From Pseudomonadota bacterium (GTDB taxonomy: Bacteria; Pseudomonadota; Alphaproteobacteria; Acetobacterales; Acetobacteraceae), in assembly GCA_021816925.1 (NCBI GenBank), contig JAKAWQ010000002.1:1-64000 (forward strand): DNA of 64,000 bases, in the 5' to 3' direction. The notes under the pieces are model-generated. The model saw only the letters and a list, made by a program, of their open reading frames with translations, was not told the DNA's origin and did not search any database. The number at the start of each line of letters is the position of its first letter. Position 1 is the first letter of the stretch. Shown here one piece after another: positions 1 through 8,411 of the stretch. A program made the translations under genes and the position numbers.

Positions 1-66
1 TCAAGGTCATCCGGTGGGCTCACACATAGCTTGAATCCGAGTCGCCCGCGTCGGGGCAAGCACAAA

Positions 67-906
67 ATGCAACCTCGCCCGGGGTTTTGCCGCTATTACA
101 TCGATTCCGGCTACGCCTATGAGATGGCGTTCCGCCGCCGCCTGCTCGCCGAACGCCGCGGCGAGGTGTTCGCCGCCCTCCCGGAATCATTTGCCGCGCG
201 CCGTGCCGTGCTCGATCTCCTCTCACGCCACCTTCCCGAACACCACCCCGCCTGGTTCGCCCGTACCGGTCTTTCCCTCATCAACCTCCTCACCGGCGAA
301 ACCTGGGACCTTGCCAACTCGACCGCCGATCCGCTCGAGATCGCAGGCCGCCTCGTTCAGGAAGACCTTTGCCTGATCGAGCCAAGCCCCTCGGGCCCGC
401 GCCTGACTGCCGCCGTGCTCTGCTTCCCCTCGCGCTGGAACCTCACCGCCAAACTCGGCCGGCCGCTCGCCGAAATCCACGGCCCGGTGCCCTTCTACGC
501 CGATCGCCTCGCCGCTCCGGTCGATCGCTTCATGGCAGAGCTCAAGCCGGGCCGCCTGGTCGAGCGGTTCAACTGGTCGATCCATGACAACCCTGCCCTC
601 TTCCAGCCCTCCGGCCACGGCCTGACCGCGCCCGACCCCGGCATCACGGCAGAGAACGCCGGGGAAAAGCTCTGGCTCCGCGTTGAGCGCCAGACGCTCT
701 CCCGCCTCCCCGAAACAGGCTCGATCCTTTTCACGATCAAGACCTACCGCCGCCCCCTCGCGGAAATCGCGGCTCTCCCCGGCATCGCCCGCCGCCTCAC
801 GGCCGCGCTCGGCGCACTCCCCGACGAAACCCAGCGCTACAAGAGCCTGCCTCGCTTCCGCCACGCCCTCCTCGCCTTTCTCGACGCCCTGAGCGCGTGC
901 GATTGA
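67..906 (+). CDS. DUF3445 heme-dependent oxidative N-demethylase-like protein
   Basis: A 279-residue protein of the DUF3445 family, whose characterised members are heme-dependent oxidative N-demethylases acting on secondary amines. The family order is visible: an early segment with HLPEHHPAWF, a central 'LCFPSRWNL' block typical of the family, then 'IHGPVPFYADRL' and a C-terminal 'RQTLSRLPETGSILFTIKTY' region. No signal peptide or membrane segment is seen, so it should be cytoplasmic. I chose the ATG at 67; an in-frame TTG at 31 would add 12 residues without a better ribosome site. The gene stands alone, followed 64 bases later by an aldolase gene on the same strand. The family assignment is from recognised sequence blocks; the actual amine substrate is unknown. 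Confidence 0.75.
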   Translation: MQPRPGFCRYYIDSGYAYEMAFRRRLLAERRGEVFAALPESFAARRAVLDLLSRHLPEHHPAWFARTGLSLINLLTGETWDLANSTADPLEIAGRLVQEDLCLIEPSPSGPRLTAAVLCFPSRWNLTAKLGRPLAEIHGPVPFYADRLAAPVDRFMAELKPGRLVERFNWSIHDNPALFQPSGHGLTAPDPGITAENAGEKLWLRVERQTLSRLPETGSILFTIKTYRRPLAEIAALPGIARRLTAALGALPDETQRYKSLPRFRHALLAFLDALSACD

Positions 907-970
907 CCCCGCCGGACCGCATCGCTAATCCTTCACTTTGGAAATAAACCCACAATACGGAACAGGAAGC

Positions 971-1867
971 ATGCCCAGGATCCACGGCATTATCCCGCCC
1001 GTCACCACGCCCTTCGACCCTGACGGCGCGATCGACTTCACCGCCGCCCGTACCCAGGTCCGCTGGATGCTCCGCCAGGGCGTGCATGGATTGGCCGTCG
1101 GCGGCAGCACTGGCGAGGGCCACACGCTCGATCCCGACGAATTCCGCCGCCTGATCGCCGAAGCCGTGGAGGAGGTCGCCGGCAAACTGCCCGTCATCGC
1201 CGGCATCATCGTCGATTCCACTCGAGACGCGATCCGCCGCGGCAAGGCCGTCGCCGATCTCGGCGTCGCCGCGTTGCAGGTGACACCTGTGCATTACCTC
1301 TTCCGTCCCGATGACGAGGCCATGCTCGCGCATTTCCGGGCTATCACCGAAGCAACCGGTGTTCCGGTCATCATCTACAACGTCGTGCCCTGGTCCTATC
1401 TTTCGCCCACCCTTCTCTGCCGCATCATGCGTGAGGTGCCGGGCGTGATCGGCGTCAAGCAGAGCGCTGGCGATCTCAAGCTCGTCGCCGACCTCCTCGC
1501 CATGGCGCGCCCCGAGGACCTCATCCTCTCCGCGGTCGATGCGCTGCTCTATCCTTCTTTCGCGCTCGGCGCGCACGGCTCGATCGCCGCCATCCTCACC
1601 GCCGCCCCCGCAGCAACGGTTGCCCTCTGGAACGCCGTCCAGTCAGGCGATCACAAGCGCGCTCTCGACCTCCATCGCCGCCTCCTGCCGCTCTGGAACG
1701 CAATCGCCGGGGACAACCTCCCCGCCTGCACGAAGTTCGCGCAGACCGTCCAAGGCTGCCCCGCGCTCTTCCCGCGCGCGCCCATGCCGCCCGCCTCGCC
1801 CGCCCAGCAGGCCGCGATCCGCGCCGCCATGGCCGCCCTCCAGGAGTCTATCCCCGCCGCCGCGTGA
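971..1867 (+). CDS. Dihydrodipicolinate synthase family aldolase
   Basis: A 298-residue TIM-barrel class I aldolase of the DapA/NanA family. Visible hallmarks are 'GGSTGEGHTLDPDE' near residue 45, the tyrosine in 'IIYNVVPWS' near residue 135, and the Schiff-base lysine in 'GVIGVKQSAGD' near residue 163. Length fits the family (about 290-310). The start is the ATG at 971 preceded by AGGAAG; an in-frame ATG at 938 lacks this. It is unlikely to be the biosynthetic DapA because the tyrosine neighbourhood and phosphate-poor surroundings differ; such paralogues usually cleave or form 2-keto-3-deoxy acids in sugar or amino acid catabolism. Substrate cannot be read from sequence. Confidence 0.85.
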   Translation: MPRIHGIIPPVTTPFDPDGAIDFTAARTQVRWMLRQGVHGLAVGGSTGEGHTLDPDEFRRLIAEAVEEVAGKLPVIAGIIVDSTRDAIRRGKAVADLGVAALQVTPVHYLFRPDDEAMLAHFRAITEATGVPVIIYNVVPWSYLSPTLLCRIMREVPGVIGVKQSAGDLKLVADLLAMARPEDLILSAVDALLYPSFALGAHGSIAAILTAAPAATVALWNAVQSGDHKRALDLHRRLLPLWNAIAGDNLPACTKFAQTVQGCPALFPRAPMPPASPAQQAAIRAAMAALQESIPAAA

Positions 1868-1986
1868 GCCCTGACCTCGCCGATCGCGCCGATCCGGCCC
1901 GCGGCAATTTCGGTAGCCGCGAATCCCTCCAGGGCCACGCGTGTGCGCTCGCGCACTCTGCCCCATAGGGATGATCGGGCGCGCCC

Positions 1987-2454
1987 TCACCCCGGCGCCG
2001 GAACGCCGAACAACCGCAGATCCCACTCCAACGGCTCCGGGGCACCGACACCGATTTGCCCGGCATCAGCATGCGCTGGATTGACAAGATAGTTCGCCTC
2101 GCGCGGCACCAGCGCAGACGGCACCCGGAGCAACGCCGTCCGACCGGCAGCCAACCACGCGGCCCCTGCCGCGACGGCCTCCGGGCTCCCGAGAGCGCGC
2201 CAGTTCGGCGGCGGCCGGTCCATCAGATCATCAATCTCCAGGCCGGGCGGAACCTCGGCCTCGACCAACAACGTCCGCCCCAAATTCCGCCGCTGGACAA
2301 GACGCTCCAGCATCGCCAGCAACTGCGTGCCGGACGCATAAATCACCGCCACGCCAGGGGGGTTCCATCGTCCGCCGTGCCGTGCCGCACCCGCACCACA
2401 CCAAACCGCGTGTTCCGCGCTGCCCAGCCGAAACAATCTCAGCGGCGCCGGCAC
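1987..2454 (-). CDS. RES-domain toxin
   Basis: A 155-residue RES-domain protein, the toxin half of an RES-Xre toxin-antitoxin pair. Characterised RES toxins destroy cellular NAD+ (ADP-ribosyltransferase-like or phosphorolytic activity). The family residues are present: Arg in 'GGRWNPPG' near residue 29, Glu in the 'MLERLVQRR' helix, and Ser near the C-terminus. The start is a GTG at 2454, six bases after the stop of the antitoxin gene, so the two are translated as one unit with the antitoxin first, as is normal for this type. The domain runs the whole length and no truncation is seen. Confidence 0.8.
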   Translation of the reverse strand: MPAPLRLFRLGSAEHAVWCGAGAARHGGRWNPPGVAVIYASGTQLLAMLERLVQRRNLGRTLLVEAEVPPGLEIDDLMDRPPPNWRALGSPEAVAAGAAWLAAGRTALLRVPSALVPREANYLVNPAHADAGQIGVGAPEPLEWDLRLFGVPAPG

Positions 2455-2460
2455 TTCTGA

Positions 2461-2901
2461 TCAAACCGGCAGATCGTGCTCGATATTGTGCAGGATGCGC
2501 TCAACCTGGCGTGCACCGAGATCGCTCGCAGCCACGTCGATCGGCCGCGCCGAACCGAGCAACGGGTGCGGCGTGCTCAACCAGCCGGATGCCTCGCCGG
2601 CGTCGCCGAACGCCTCCCACGCCAAAGCCACGATCCGCGCCAGGCGTTCCGCTCGCGCGCTCGCCTCCGGGGAAAGCCGCTGCCGGCGCTTGAAGCTGGC
2701 AGGAGAGGTCACGAGAGCCGCCACCCGGCGGCGCGCGGCGGGATCCTCGGGGGCGACATTCGCGGCCAACTCCGAGACGACGCCCCTCGGCAGCCCCGCG
2801 GCCACGACGGCGGCAAGCTCGCCCACCGTCTCGGGCGAACTGCCAATCGTCCGCGCGCCCCCGAGCGCCGCTACTACCTTGCGCACCTCAAGCGGATACA
2901 T
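2461..2901 (-). CDS. Xre/MbcA/ParS-type antitoxin (DUF2384)
   Basis: A 146-residue partner of the downstream RES toxin. The N-terminal half is an all-helical Xre-like DNA-binding region ('VRKVVAALGGARTIG...'), and the C-terminal half carries the DUF2384 toxin-binding block: 'RLARIVALAWEAFGDAGEA', 'GWLSTPHPLLGSARPIDVA' and 'GARQVERILHNIEH'. The GW.. P...L.G..P.D motif is diagnostic. It lies immediately upstream of the toxin, with a six-base gap. Such antitoxins repress their own promoter, which would lie just beyond 2901, but no clear operator was recognised there. Confidence 0.82.
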   Translation of the reverse strand: MYPLEVRKVVAALGGARTIGSSPETVGELAAVVAAGLPRGVVSELAANVAPEDPAARRRVAALVTSPASFKRRQRLSPEASARAERLARIVALAWEAFGDAGEASGWLSTPHPLLGSARPIDVAASDLGARQVERILHNIEHDLPV

Positions 2902-3094
2902 CGCCCGACTTCAACCAGTTGACCACAAATATGGGGCTCAATTGAGCGCCGGCAAGTCGGGTCTTTGCAGACTGCGACCCTCAGTCCTCCCACCCTCCGC
3001 CCAAGGCGCGATCCCGAGCCACCGAATAGTGATGCGCGAGCGTCGCCCCGCTCGCCTTTTGTTCGCGCGCAAGCGTCGTGATGGCGCGCCGGCC

Positions 3095-3215
3095 GGTGAG
3101 GGCGATACGTCCCCGCCATCGCAAGACACGCCGCGCAAACCTCGTCCCTCCGCCGCACCGCCGAGGGTAGCGCCCGCACCCCGCGGTTGCCGGCTGGAGA
3201 GGGCCATACGTCCCC
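3095..3215. repeat. Pair of 20-base direct repeats
   Basis: GGTGAGGGCGATACGTCCCC at 3095-3114 recurs with two mismatches at 3196-3215, spaced 101 bases apart. Each copy is followed shortly by a 'catcgc' element. This resembles dispersed intergenic repeat units rather than coding sequence. Confidence 0.55.
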
Positions 3216-3236
3216 AAGGGCGGTCATCGCGAGCCT

Positions 3237-3257
3237 CCCTCTCCCCTTGGGAGAGGG
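3237..3257. repeat. Short perfect hairpin (REP-like)
   Basis: CCCTCTCCC, a CTT loop, then GGGAGAGGG form a perfect 9-bp stem. There is no T-run on either side, so it is more like the common 'CCTCTCCC..GGGAGAGG' intergenic palindrome seen in many proteobacteria than an intrinsic terminator. Confidence 0.6.
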
Positions 3258-3606
3258 TCGGGGGTCCCGCGCGCACTTCACGCGACGTGGCGATCTCGAT
3301 CGGCCCTCGCTCCTGCTTTCGCTCCCCTGCCAGCCACCGCCTCATCCCAGGCAGGTTGCCGTGCTCGGACTATCTGCCACCATGCGCAAACCGTGTGATC
3401 GGTGCTCGACAGCGGCCGCGCCTGCTCATATTCGGCGAGCGGCCTTCTCCGGAGGGCCAGCCAGCAAGAGGGCCTCAGATCAACAGGTGGCCGCAGCCCG
3501 GAGTGCCATGGCTCCTACCGCCGGAATGCCGGTCGGTTGTTTACGGTCACCTGCTGTCCGCGCAGGCAAAGCGGTGCCCGTCGCATCTTCTTCCCGCGGA
3601 TCGGCC

Positions 3607-4233
3607 TCAGGCGGGGCCGCGTCTCAAGCTCAGCGCGAGAAGTCCGGCGCCGATCAGAAGCGAACCGCCGGTGCGGTTAACCAGCCGTTGTACGCCCGGT
3701 CTGGGGACGGCCGCCTGAGCGGTGCTTGCCGCGGCGGCATAAAGCGTCGTGCTTGCGGTCGCGAGAACCAGAAAGGTCACCTCGAGTGCGACCATCTGCG
3801 GTAGCAGCGGCTCTGTCCCGACCAGAAACTGCGGTACGAAGGCGACGAAGAAGAGAATGCTCTTCGGGCTGAGCGCGGTCACGGCGTAGGCATGGGCGAA
3901 GGCGCGCCGCGGTGCGACACTGTGCGCGCCACAGGATTCGGTCGTGAACACCGGCGCCCGCCAGAGCTTGATCCCGAGATAGATCAGGTACACCGTACCG
4001 ATCCACTTGAGCACTGTGAAAATCGTTGCCGAGTCGAGAAGAATTACGCCGAGCCCGGCCATGGACGCCGTCATCGCCGTGACGTCGCCAAGCGTGACTC
4101 CCGCGATGATCGCTGGCGTAAGCCGCGCCCCGTGCGCGAGCGAGTAGGAAATCACCAGCAGTACCGTCGGCCCCGGGATCGTAACCAATACAGCGGAGGC
4201 CGCGGCGAACGCCAGCCAGTGCTCGAACAGCAT
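3607..4233 (-). CDS. LysE/RhtB family exporter
   Basis: A 208-residue inner-membrane protein of the LysE/RhtB family, which exports amino acids or related small molecules. About six hydrophobic segments are visible, and the family N-terminus is clear: 'VTIPGPTVLLVISYSLAHG' near residues 16-35, with the proline-glycine-proline turn, followed by 'GVTLGD'. The central loop 'ALSPKSILFFVAFVPQFL' is also typical. I chose the ATG at 4233 because GGGAGG lies just upstream; a frame open to 4257 adds eight unlikely residues. The substrate cannot be told. No regulator gene lies next to it. Confidence 0.85.
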   Translation of the reverse strand: MLFEHWLAFAAASAVLVTIPGPTVLLVISYSLAHGARLTPAIIAGVTLGDVTAMTASMAGLGVILLDSATIFTVLKWIGTVYLIYLGIKLWRAPVFTTESCGAHSVAPRRAFAHAYAVTALSPKSILFFVAFVPQFLVGTEPLLPQMVALEVTFLVLATASTTLYAAAASTAQAAVPRPGVQRLVNRTGGSLLIGAGLLALSLRRGPA

Positions 4234-4538
4234 CGACCCCCTCCCTGTACGTCGCAACCGCGTCCGCGATCACCCGTCCGTGCAAGTTTTCGTCAGGCAC
4301 CAGTAAGCATAGAAAGATCGATCGCGCGCCCCACCCCGCGAATTGCCGAGCGGTGGACCGCTTGGCGGCCGCTTTCTCGCCGAAACTCCCAATACCAACC
4401 GCGGCGCCATAGGCTTTCCGTCGCAATCTCTTCGGCGCCGCGCCACCGGAGCACGCAGATCACCGCCGCAATCGAACCGGCAGGCCGACCGGTAAGCGCT
4501 CCACCGCGTTGCCCTGGCCTGCCACGAACCGCGCGAGA
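4234..4538. other. Intergenic region, nothing recognised
   Basis: About 300 bases upstream of the LysE-type gene and downstream of the ThDP enzyme gene, both on the minus strand. It should contain the promoter of the exporter gene. I see no hairpin with a T-run and no convincing small gene. Confidence 0.5.
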
Positions 4539-6248
4539 TTACCCCCCTCGGCCCGCCGCGCCGAGAGCGGGCGGCTTCGGCGCCGGCAGCCCATCGATCC
4601 GCACCTCGATGCACGCCGGCTTGCCGGAGGCGACAGCGCGCGAAATCGCAGGCGCAAGCTCGTCAAGCCGCGTCACGTGCTCAGCGTGCCCGCCGAGCGC
4701 GGCCGCCACCTGATCGTAGCGCGCGCTCGACGCAAGCAGGCATCCCTCCGTCCGATCCGCGCCATACTGCCGGAGCTGGATCTGATACTCCGCGTTCCAA
4801 CGCATGTCGTTGCCGACGATCGCAACGAACGGAAGATCGTGCCGCACCGCCGTATCGAACTCGGCCATGTGAAAGCCGCACGTACCGTCCCCGAGCACGG
4901 CAAACACATGCGCTTGCGGCCGCGCGGCCCGCGCACCGATCGCAAACGGGAGAGACGAGCCGATCGCCCCCGCAGCCCCGTTGATGATCCGATTGGGGCA
5001 ACGCACCGCCGCCTGCGCCCATTGCCCAACCTCGCCGCCGTCCGCAACGAACACCGCATCCGGATCGCCCGCAACGAACTCTGCAACCGCCGCCGCCATC
5101 GTCGCGGAATTGAGCTCCGCGCGACCCCCGCCCTCCGTCCGTCTTTCGATCGCAGACCGCACCGCGCTTGCCCACCCACCATGTCGCGCCGCCGGCCCCT
5201 CTGCCACTGCAGCGGCAGTCAGCGCCGCCACCGCCTCCTCTGCTCCGGCGAGAGCCTGCAGCACCACCCGTTCCCGCCTGCCTGCGACCGCCCGCTCAAG
5301 CAGCGCCGCGTCGGGCTCGATGATCAGCCACTCCGCGGCCGGATCGATCGCCGGCACGTCTCCGAAACGAAGTGTGAAATCGAGCACCTTCCCGGCGAGC
5401 GCAATGAGATCCGCATCCTTCAATACCTCCCCGAACGCCCCGAGCGCCGGATCGGCAAGCCCGCGCGGGCTCTCCATCGCAACCACCGGCATTCCAAGCG
5501 CGCGCTCGAGCGCGCCGAGCGCCGCCCGCCCGCGCGGCGTGCAGAGCGCCGGCGGCGCAATCACGACCGGCCGTTCCGCCGCACGCAAAAGCCGCACCGC
5601 CTGCACCGCAAGCGCACCGGAAAGCGGCATCGCTTCCGCCGCGAAACTCGCCTCGGTGAGAGGCTTCACGGCCCCCGTCAGCGGCGCCTCCAGAACATCC
5701 GCCGGCAGGCTCAGTTGCACCGGCCCCGGCCGGCCCGACCGCGCAATGCGCATCGCGCGCGCGATCTCCGCACCAAGCGCCCTTGCCGAACGTGCCGTCG
5801 CCGCCGACTTCACGATCGGCCGCGCCAGCGCGGCCTGGTCGAGTTCCTGGAACGCTCCGCGCCCGTACTCGCCAAGCGGCGCATGCCCCGAGAGAAGAAG
5901 AACCGGCGTCTCACCCGCGCGCGCCGTGAAGAGCGCACCGATGGCATTGGCGTGCCCGGGCCCGCCCGTCACCATCGCAACACCCACCTTGCCGGTCAGG
6001 CGCGCCCAGGCCTCCGCCATATGCACCGCCGCACCTTCGTGGCGCACATGCACAAGCCGCACCCGCCGCCCGATAGCCGCATCGAACAGCGCCATGATAT
6101 GATTGCCCGATAGCGCGAAGATCGTATCGGTGCCCGCTGTCTCGAGCGCATCCATCACGAGGTCCGCGCCGCACCGCGGCCCGCTCGCGCCACGGCTCCT
6201 GCCGCCCGTGCCTTGAACCGGTTCCGCACCGCTCACGCTTCGTGCCAC
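4539..6248 (-). CDS. Thiamine diphosphate-dependent enzyme, acetolactate synthase-like
   Basis: A 569-residue protein of the acetolactate synthase/benzoylformate decarboxylase superfamily. The N-terminal pyrimidine-binding domain carries the activating glutamate in 'VHVRHEGAAVHMAEAWAR' near residue 72 and the 'GGPGHANAIGAL' loop; a central FAD/nucleotide-like domain follows. The C-terminal domain has the ThDP/metal motif beginning GDG in 'VLGDGTCGFHMAEFDT' and ending with the 'IVGND' asparagine. The start is a GTG at 6248, and the first 30 residues are low in conserved character, so a start closer to 'GADLVMDALETAG' is possible. No small regulatory subunit is adjacent, which argues against the biosynthetic ilvB role; a decarboxylase or lyase in catabolism is more likely. 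Confidence 0.82.
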   Translation of the reverse strand: MARSVSGAEPVQGTGGRSRGASGPRCGADLVMDALETAGTDTIFALSGNHIMALFDAAIGRRVRLVHVRHEGAAVHMAEAWARLTGKVGVAMVTGGPGHANAIGALFTARAGETPVLLLSGHAPLGEYGRGAFQELDQAALARPIVKSAATARSARALGAEIARAMRIARSGRPGPVQLSLPADVLEAPLTGAVKPLTEASFAAEAMPLSGALAVQAVRLLRAAERPVVIAPPALCTPRGRAALGALERALGMPVVAMESPRGLADPALGAFGEVLKDADLIALAGKVLDFTLRFGDVPAIDPAAEWLIIEPDAALLERAVAGRRERVVLQALAGAEEAVAALTAAAVAEGPAARHGGWASAVRSAIERRTEGGGRAELNSATMAAAVAEFVAGDPDAVFVADGGEVGQWAQAAVRCPNRIINGAAGAIGSSLPFAIGARAARPQAHVFAVLGDGTCGFHMAEFDTAVRHDLPFVAIVGNDMRWNAEYQIQLRQYGADRTEGCLLASSARYDQVAAALGGHAEHVTRLDELAPAISRAVASGKPACIEVRIDGLPAPKPPALGAAGRGG

Positions 6249-6361
6249 CTTCGGAATAAACCTTGCTGCATCGGCCGTTCAACACCGCCGCTCTCTCTTC
6301 CTAACCTGTGCTGAAACCTCCCGGCAACCGCCCGTCCCCCGCAAACACCACCTGCGCGACG

Positions 6362-6514
6362 CTACGCCGCCGCTTGCATCCCGTTCTCCACCCAAAGCGC
6401 AATGCCGAGCCGGCGATAATGATACGCAGGCGTCGCGGCACCGTTCTCCCAATCAGCCACCAGCGTATCGTGATAACGCGCGGCAGTCACCGCCGGCGCG
6501 TTGCCTCTCGCCAC
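6362..6514 (-). CDS. Small hypothetical protein (50 aa)
   Basis: A short open frame directly after the stop of the secreted-protein gene on the same strand, in another frame. Its C-terminal part (RYHDTLVADWENG, then YHYRRLGIALWVENG) looks protein-like rather than like the Arg/Ala/Pro noise of antisense frames here. The first usable start is a GTG at 6514, with no strong ribosome site. It may be a real small gene, or the tail of a gene that has lost its front. No family recognised. Confidence 0.3.
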   Translation of the reverse strand: MARGNAPAVTAARYHDTLVADWENGAATPAYHYRRLGIALWVENGMQAAA

Positions 6515-6543
6515 CGCCGCCGCAATCGCCGCCGCACCCGCCC

Positions 6544-7293
6544 TCAGAAGGATCCCTTCTCCAGCCGGAACACATCCGGATGCGTCGCATCCGCGGCATA
6601 CGCCAGCGAAAGCGTGGTCGGCGTCAGCACACGCTTGCCGCTCTTCGCATCCGTCTTCACCGGCCCCGAAAGAATGAGCGCGATCGCGCGTCCTGCTTGA
6701 TCGACGGTGCGGAACAGGAGAAGCCCGTTCGGCAACGGCACGTTCAACGCACTCCGCCCGGGCGCGAAATGCTCGCCCGCGAAATAGGCCTGCAACCTGG
6801 CCCCGATCACGGCGAGCGCCTTCGGCGTCAGGCTCGCATCGCTCACCTTGGACCAGACGATATTCACCTCGATCAGCCGGTGGCTGCGATAGCCGAACAC
6901 GTAGCTCACGATCGCCCCGCCCGCCCCCGGCGAAAGATCGGCCACCCGCACGCTCAAAATCGCGGTGCGCTCCACCGGGTTCTCTCCCGTCTGAATGGAG
7001 GGCGGCGGCAGATGAAAGTCCCGCCCGATCACCCCGCGCACCTCCGCCTCCGTCATCCCGAAGGTGGCGCCACGAAACCCCGTGATCTGAGGCCCCTTTG
7101 CCGCCGGTGCCGCTGGCGGCAACGGCACGGCCGCGCCGCCCGGCACCGCCCCCGGCGGCGGCACCGCTCCACGAGCCGGCGCCGCTGCCGCGAGTGGCTC
7201 CCCTCTCGCCGATACCGTCCCCGCAAGAACGCCAAGCCAGAGCGCCAGCACCGCCACGCTGCGCCATCCAGCCACCCGACCCGGACGGCGCAT
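6544..7293 (-). CDS. Secreted protein of unknown function
   Basis: A 249-residue exported protein. The start is fixed at the ATG at 7293 by GGGAGG just upstream. Residues 1-30 form a signal peptide: basic 'MRRPGRVAGWR', a hydrophobic core 'AVLALWLGVLAG', and an Ala-x-Ala-like cleavage region. A Pro/Ala-rich linker of about 40 residues follows, then a globular domain from 'GFRGATFGMTEAEVRGVIGRDF' to the end. The 'ATFGMTEAEVRGVIG' pattern is common in small periplasmic proteins of alphaproteobacteria, but no function is attached to it. It precedes the tiny frame at 6362-6514. Confidence 0.75.
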   Translation of the reverse strand: MRRPGRVAGWRSVAVLALWLGVLAGTVSARGEPLAAAAPARGAVPPPGAVPGGAAVPLPPAAPAAKGPQITGFRGATFGMTEAEVRGVIGRDFHLPPPSIQTGENPVERTAILSVRVADLSPGAGGAIVSYVFGYRSHRLIEVNIVWSKVSDASLTPKALAVIGARLQAYFAGEHFAPGRSALNVPLPNGLLLFRTVDQAGRAIALILSGPVKTDAKSGKRVLTPTTLSLAYAADATHPDVFRLEKGSF

Positions 7294-7384
7294 CGTATTC
7301 CCTCCCCGCCGGCCACTGCGCTCGCGCCTTATGCGCGACGCCCGCGCTGCCTGGCAACCGCACCCCGACTGACCGCGCCTTTTC

Positions 7385-8083
7385 TCACGCCCGGCGCCCC
7401 ACCCTCCGCCGCCGCAACGCCGCAACCCCATGCCGCGCCGCGAGCGGCAGAATCCCGATCACTGCGAACGAGGCGAGCACGCCGGGCGAGAGAATGTCCG
7501 CCATGCCCTTCATGTGCCCGAGCGCGCGCCCGGCGTTCACATACGCGAGGATCGCCGGCAACATCGCCACTTGGCTCACCCAGTAGAACGTCACGAGCCG
7601 CATTCGGGTCGCTCCCATCAGCACATTGACGACGAAGAACGGCACCGCCGGAAAGAGGCGCAGCGCAAAGAGATAGAACGCCCCCTCGCGCTCGAACCCG
7701 GCTGCAACGCCGCCGAACCGCCCGCCAAGAACGCGCTTCACCGCATCGCCGAGCCACCACCGCCCGAACAGGAACGCCCCGCACGCCCCGATCGTCCCGG
7801 CGATCGCAATCAGCGCCGTACCCTCGACGAGGCCGAACAGCGCCCCCGCGCCGATCGCCAGCACCTCCGCCCCCGGCAGCGGCAGCGCCCCGAACACGAC
7901 AACGCCGGCCGCGTAAACGCCGGCCAGCCGCAGCGGATGCCGCGCCCCGTACGCCTTCAGCATCTCTTCGTGCGCGCGCACATCACCAAGCGTCGGCATC
8001 GGCAGGAGATGCAGTGCAAACGCCGCCGCCAGCCCGGCCAGCAGAAGCAGCACCAGCACGCCCGTGATCGCTTTCGCACGCAT
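7385..8083 (-). CDS. TVP38/TMEM64 (VTT domain) membrane protein
   Basis: A 232-residue integral membrane protein of the TVP38/TMEM64 family, related to DedA proteins and eukaryotic VTT lipid scramblases. Several hydrophobic segments are visible, with the family core 'FGALPLPGAEVLAIGAGALF' near residues 65-85, 'GACGAFLFGRWWLG', and the amphipathic 'RLFPAVPFFVVNVLMG' re-entrant region near residue 150. The ATG at 8083 gives the normal family length and places the first membrane helix at residues 6-27. Members take part in envelope lipid homeostasis; a precise role here cannot be given. It is transcribed away from the patatin gene. Confidence 0.85.
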   Translation of the reverse strand: MRAKAITGVLVLLLLAGLAAAFALHLLPMPTLGDVRAHEEMLKAYGARHPLRLAGVYAAGVVVFGALPLPGAEVLAIGAGALFGLVEGTALIAIAGTIGACGAFLFGRWWLGDAVKRVLGGRFGGVAAGFEREGAFYLFALRLFPAVPFFVVNVLMGATRMRLVTFYWVSQVAMLPAILAYVNAGRALGHMKGMADILSPGVLASFAVIGILPLAARHGVAALRRRRVGRRA

Positions 8084-8411
8084 CGGCGGAACTATAGCTG
8101 GTTTCCTTTCTCCGTCGCCCTGTTGCGGTAAAATCCGAGTGGTCCCCCGCCCGCTCGGCCGCGCACGATCGGCCGTTCCGGCATGGATAATCCTCGCAAC
8201 CCGGCTGCGCGGCGAGAGTCTTTTCAGCCCACATTCGTAACCTCGACATCCGCGCGTCCGTATGCCTCGATGGAGGCGCCGCATGCCGAGCTCTGGTCCG
8301 CAAGCGCACCCGCAGCTCGCCCTGCGCTGCATCGAAAGCCGGGCATCCGCCGCGGCTGAGGACCGAGACCACGGAATCCCCGCGCCCGCGCGCGATCATG
8401 GAGGAGAGCCG
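8084..8411. other. Divergent promoter region, no gene seen
   Basis: About 330 bases between the TVP38-type gene (minus) and the patatin gene (plus). It must hold both promoters, but no consensus elements or operators stand out to me. Confidence 0.45.

Larger units (their letters stand above)
2902..3606. other. Intergenic region with short repeats, no convincing gene
   Basis: About 700 bases between the antitoxin gene and the lysE-like gene. Several overlapping open frames exist on both strands, but none has a recognisable domain, a good start context or protein-like composition. The stretch contains a 20-base direct repeat (3095-3114 and 3196-3215) and a perfect 9-base inverted repeat around 3237-3257, described separately. 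Confidence 0.6.

Noticed and set aside
971-1867. Calling the aldolase dapA
   Set aside because: The family motifs do not distinguish dihydrodipicolinate synthase from catabolic keto-acid aldolases, and no lysine-pathway gene is near.
2486-3718. A 410-codon plus-strand frame covering the antitoxin gene and the gap after it
   Set aside because: Its first part is antisense to the DUF2384 antitoxin and the rest is low-complexity Arg/Ser/Pro with no start signal.
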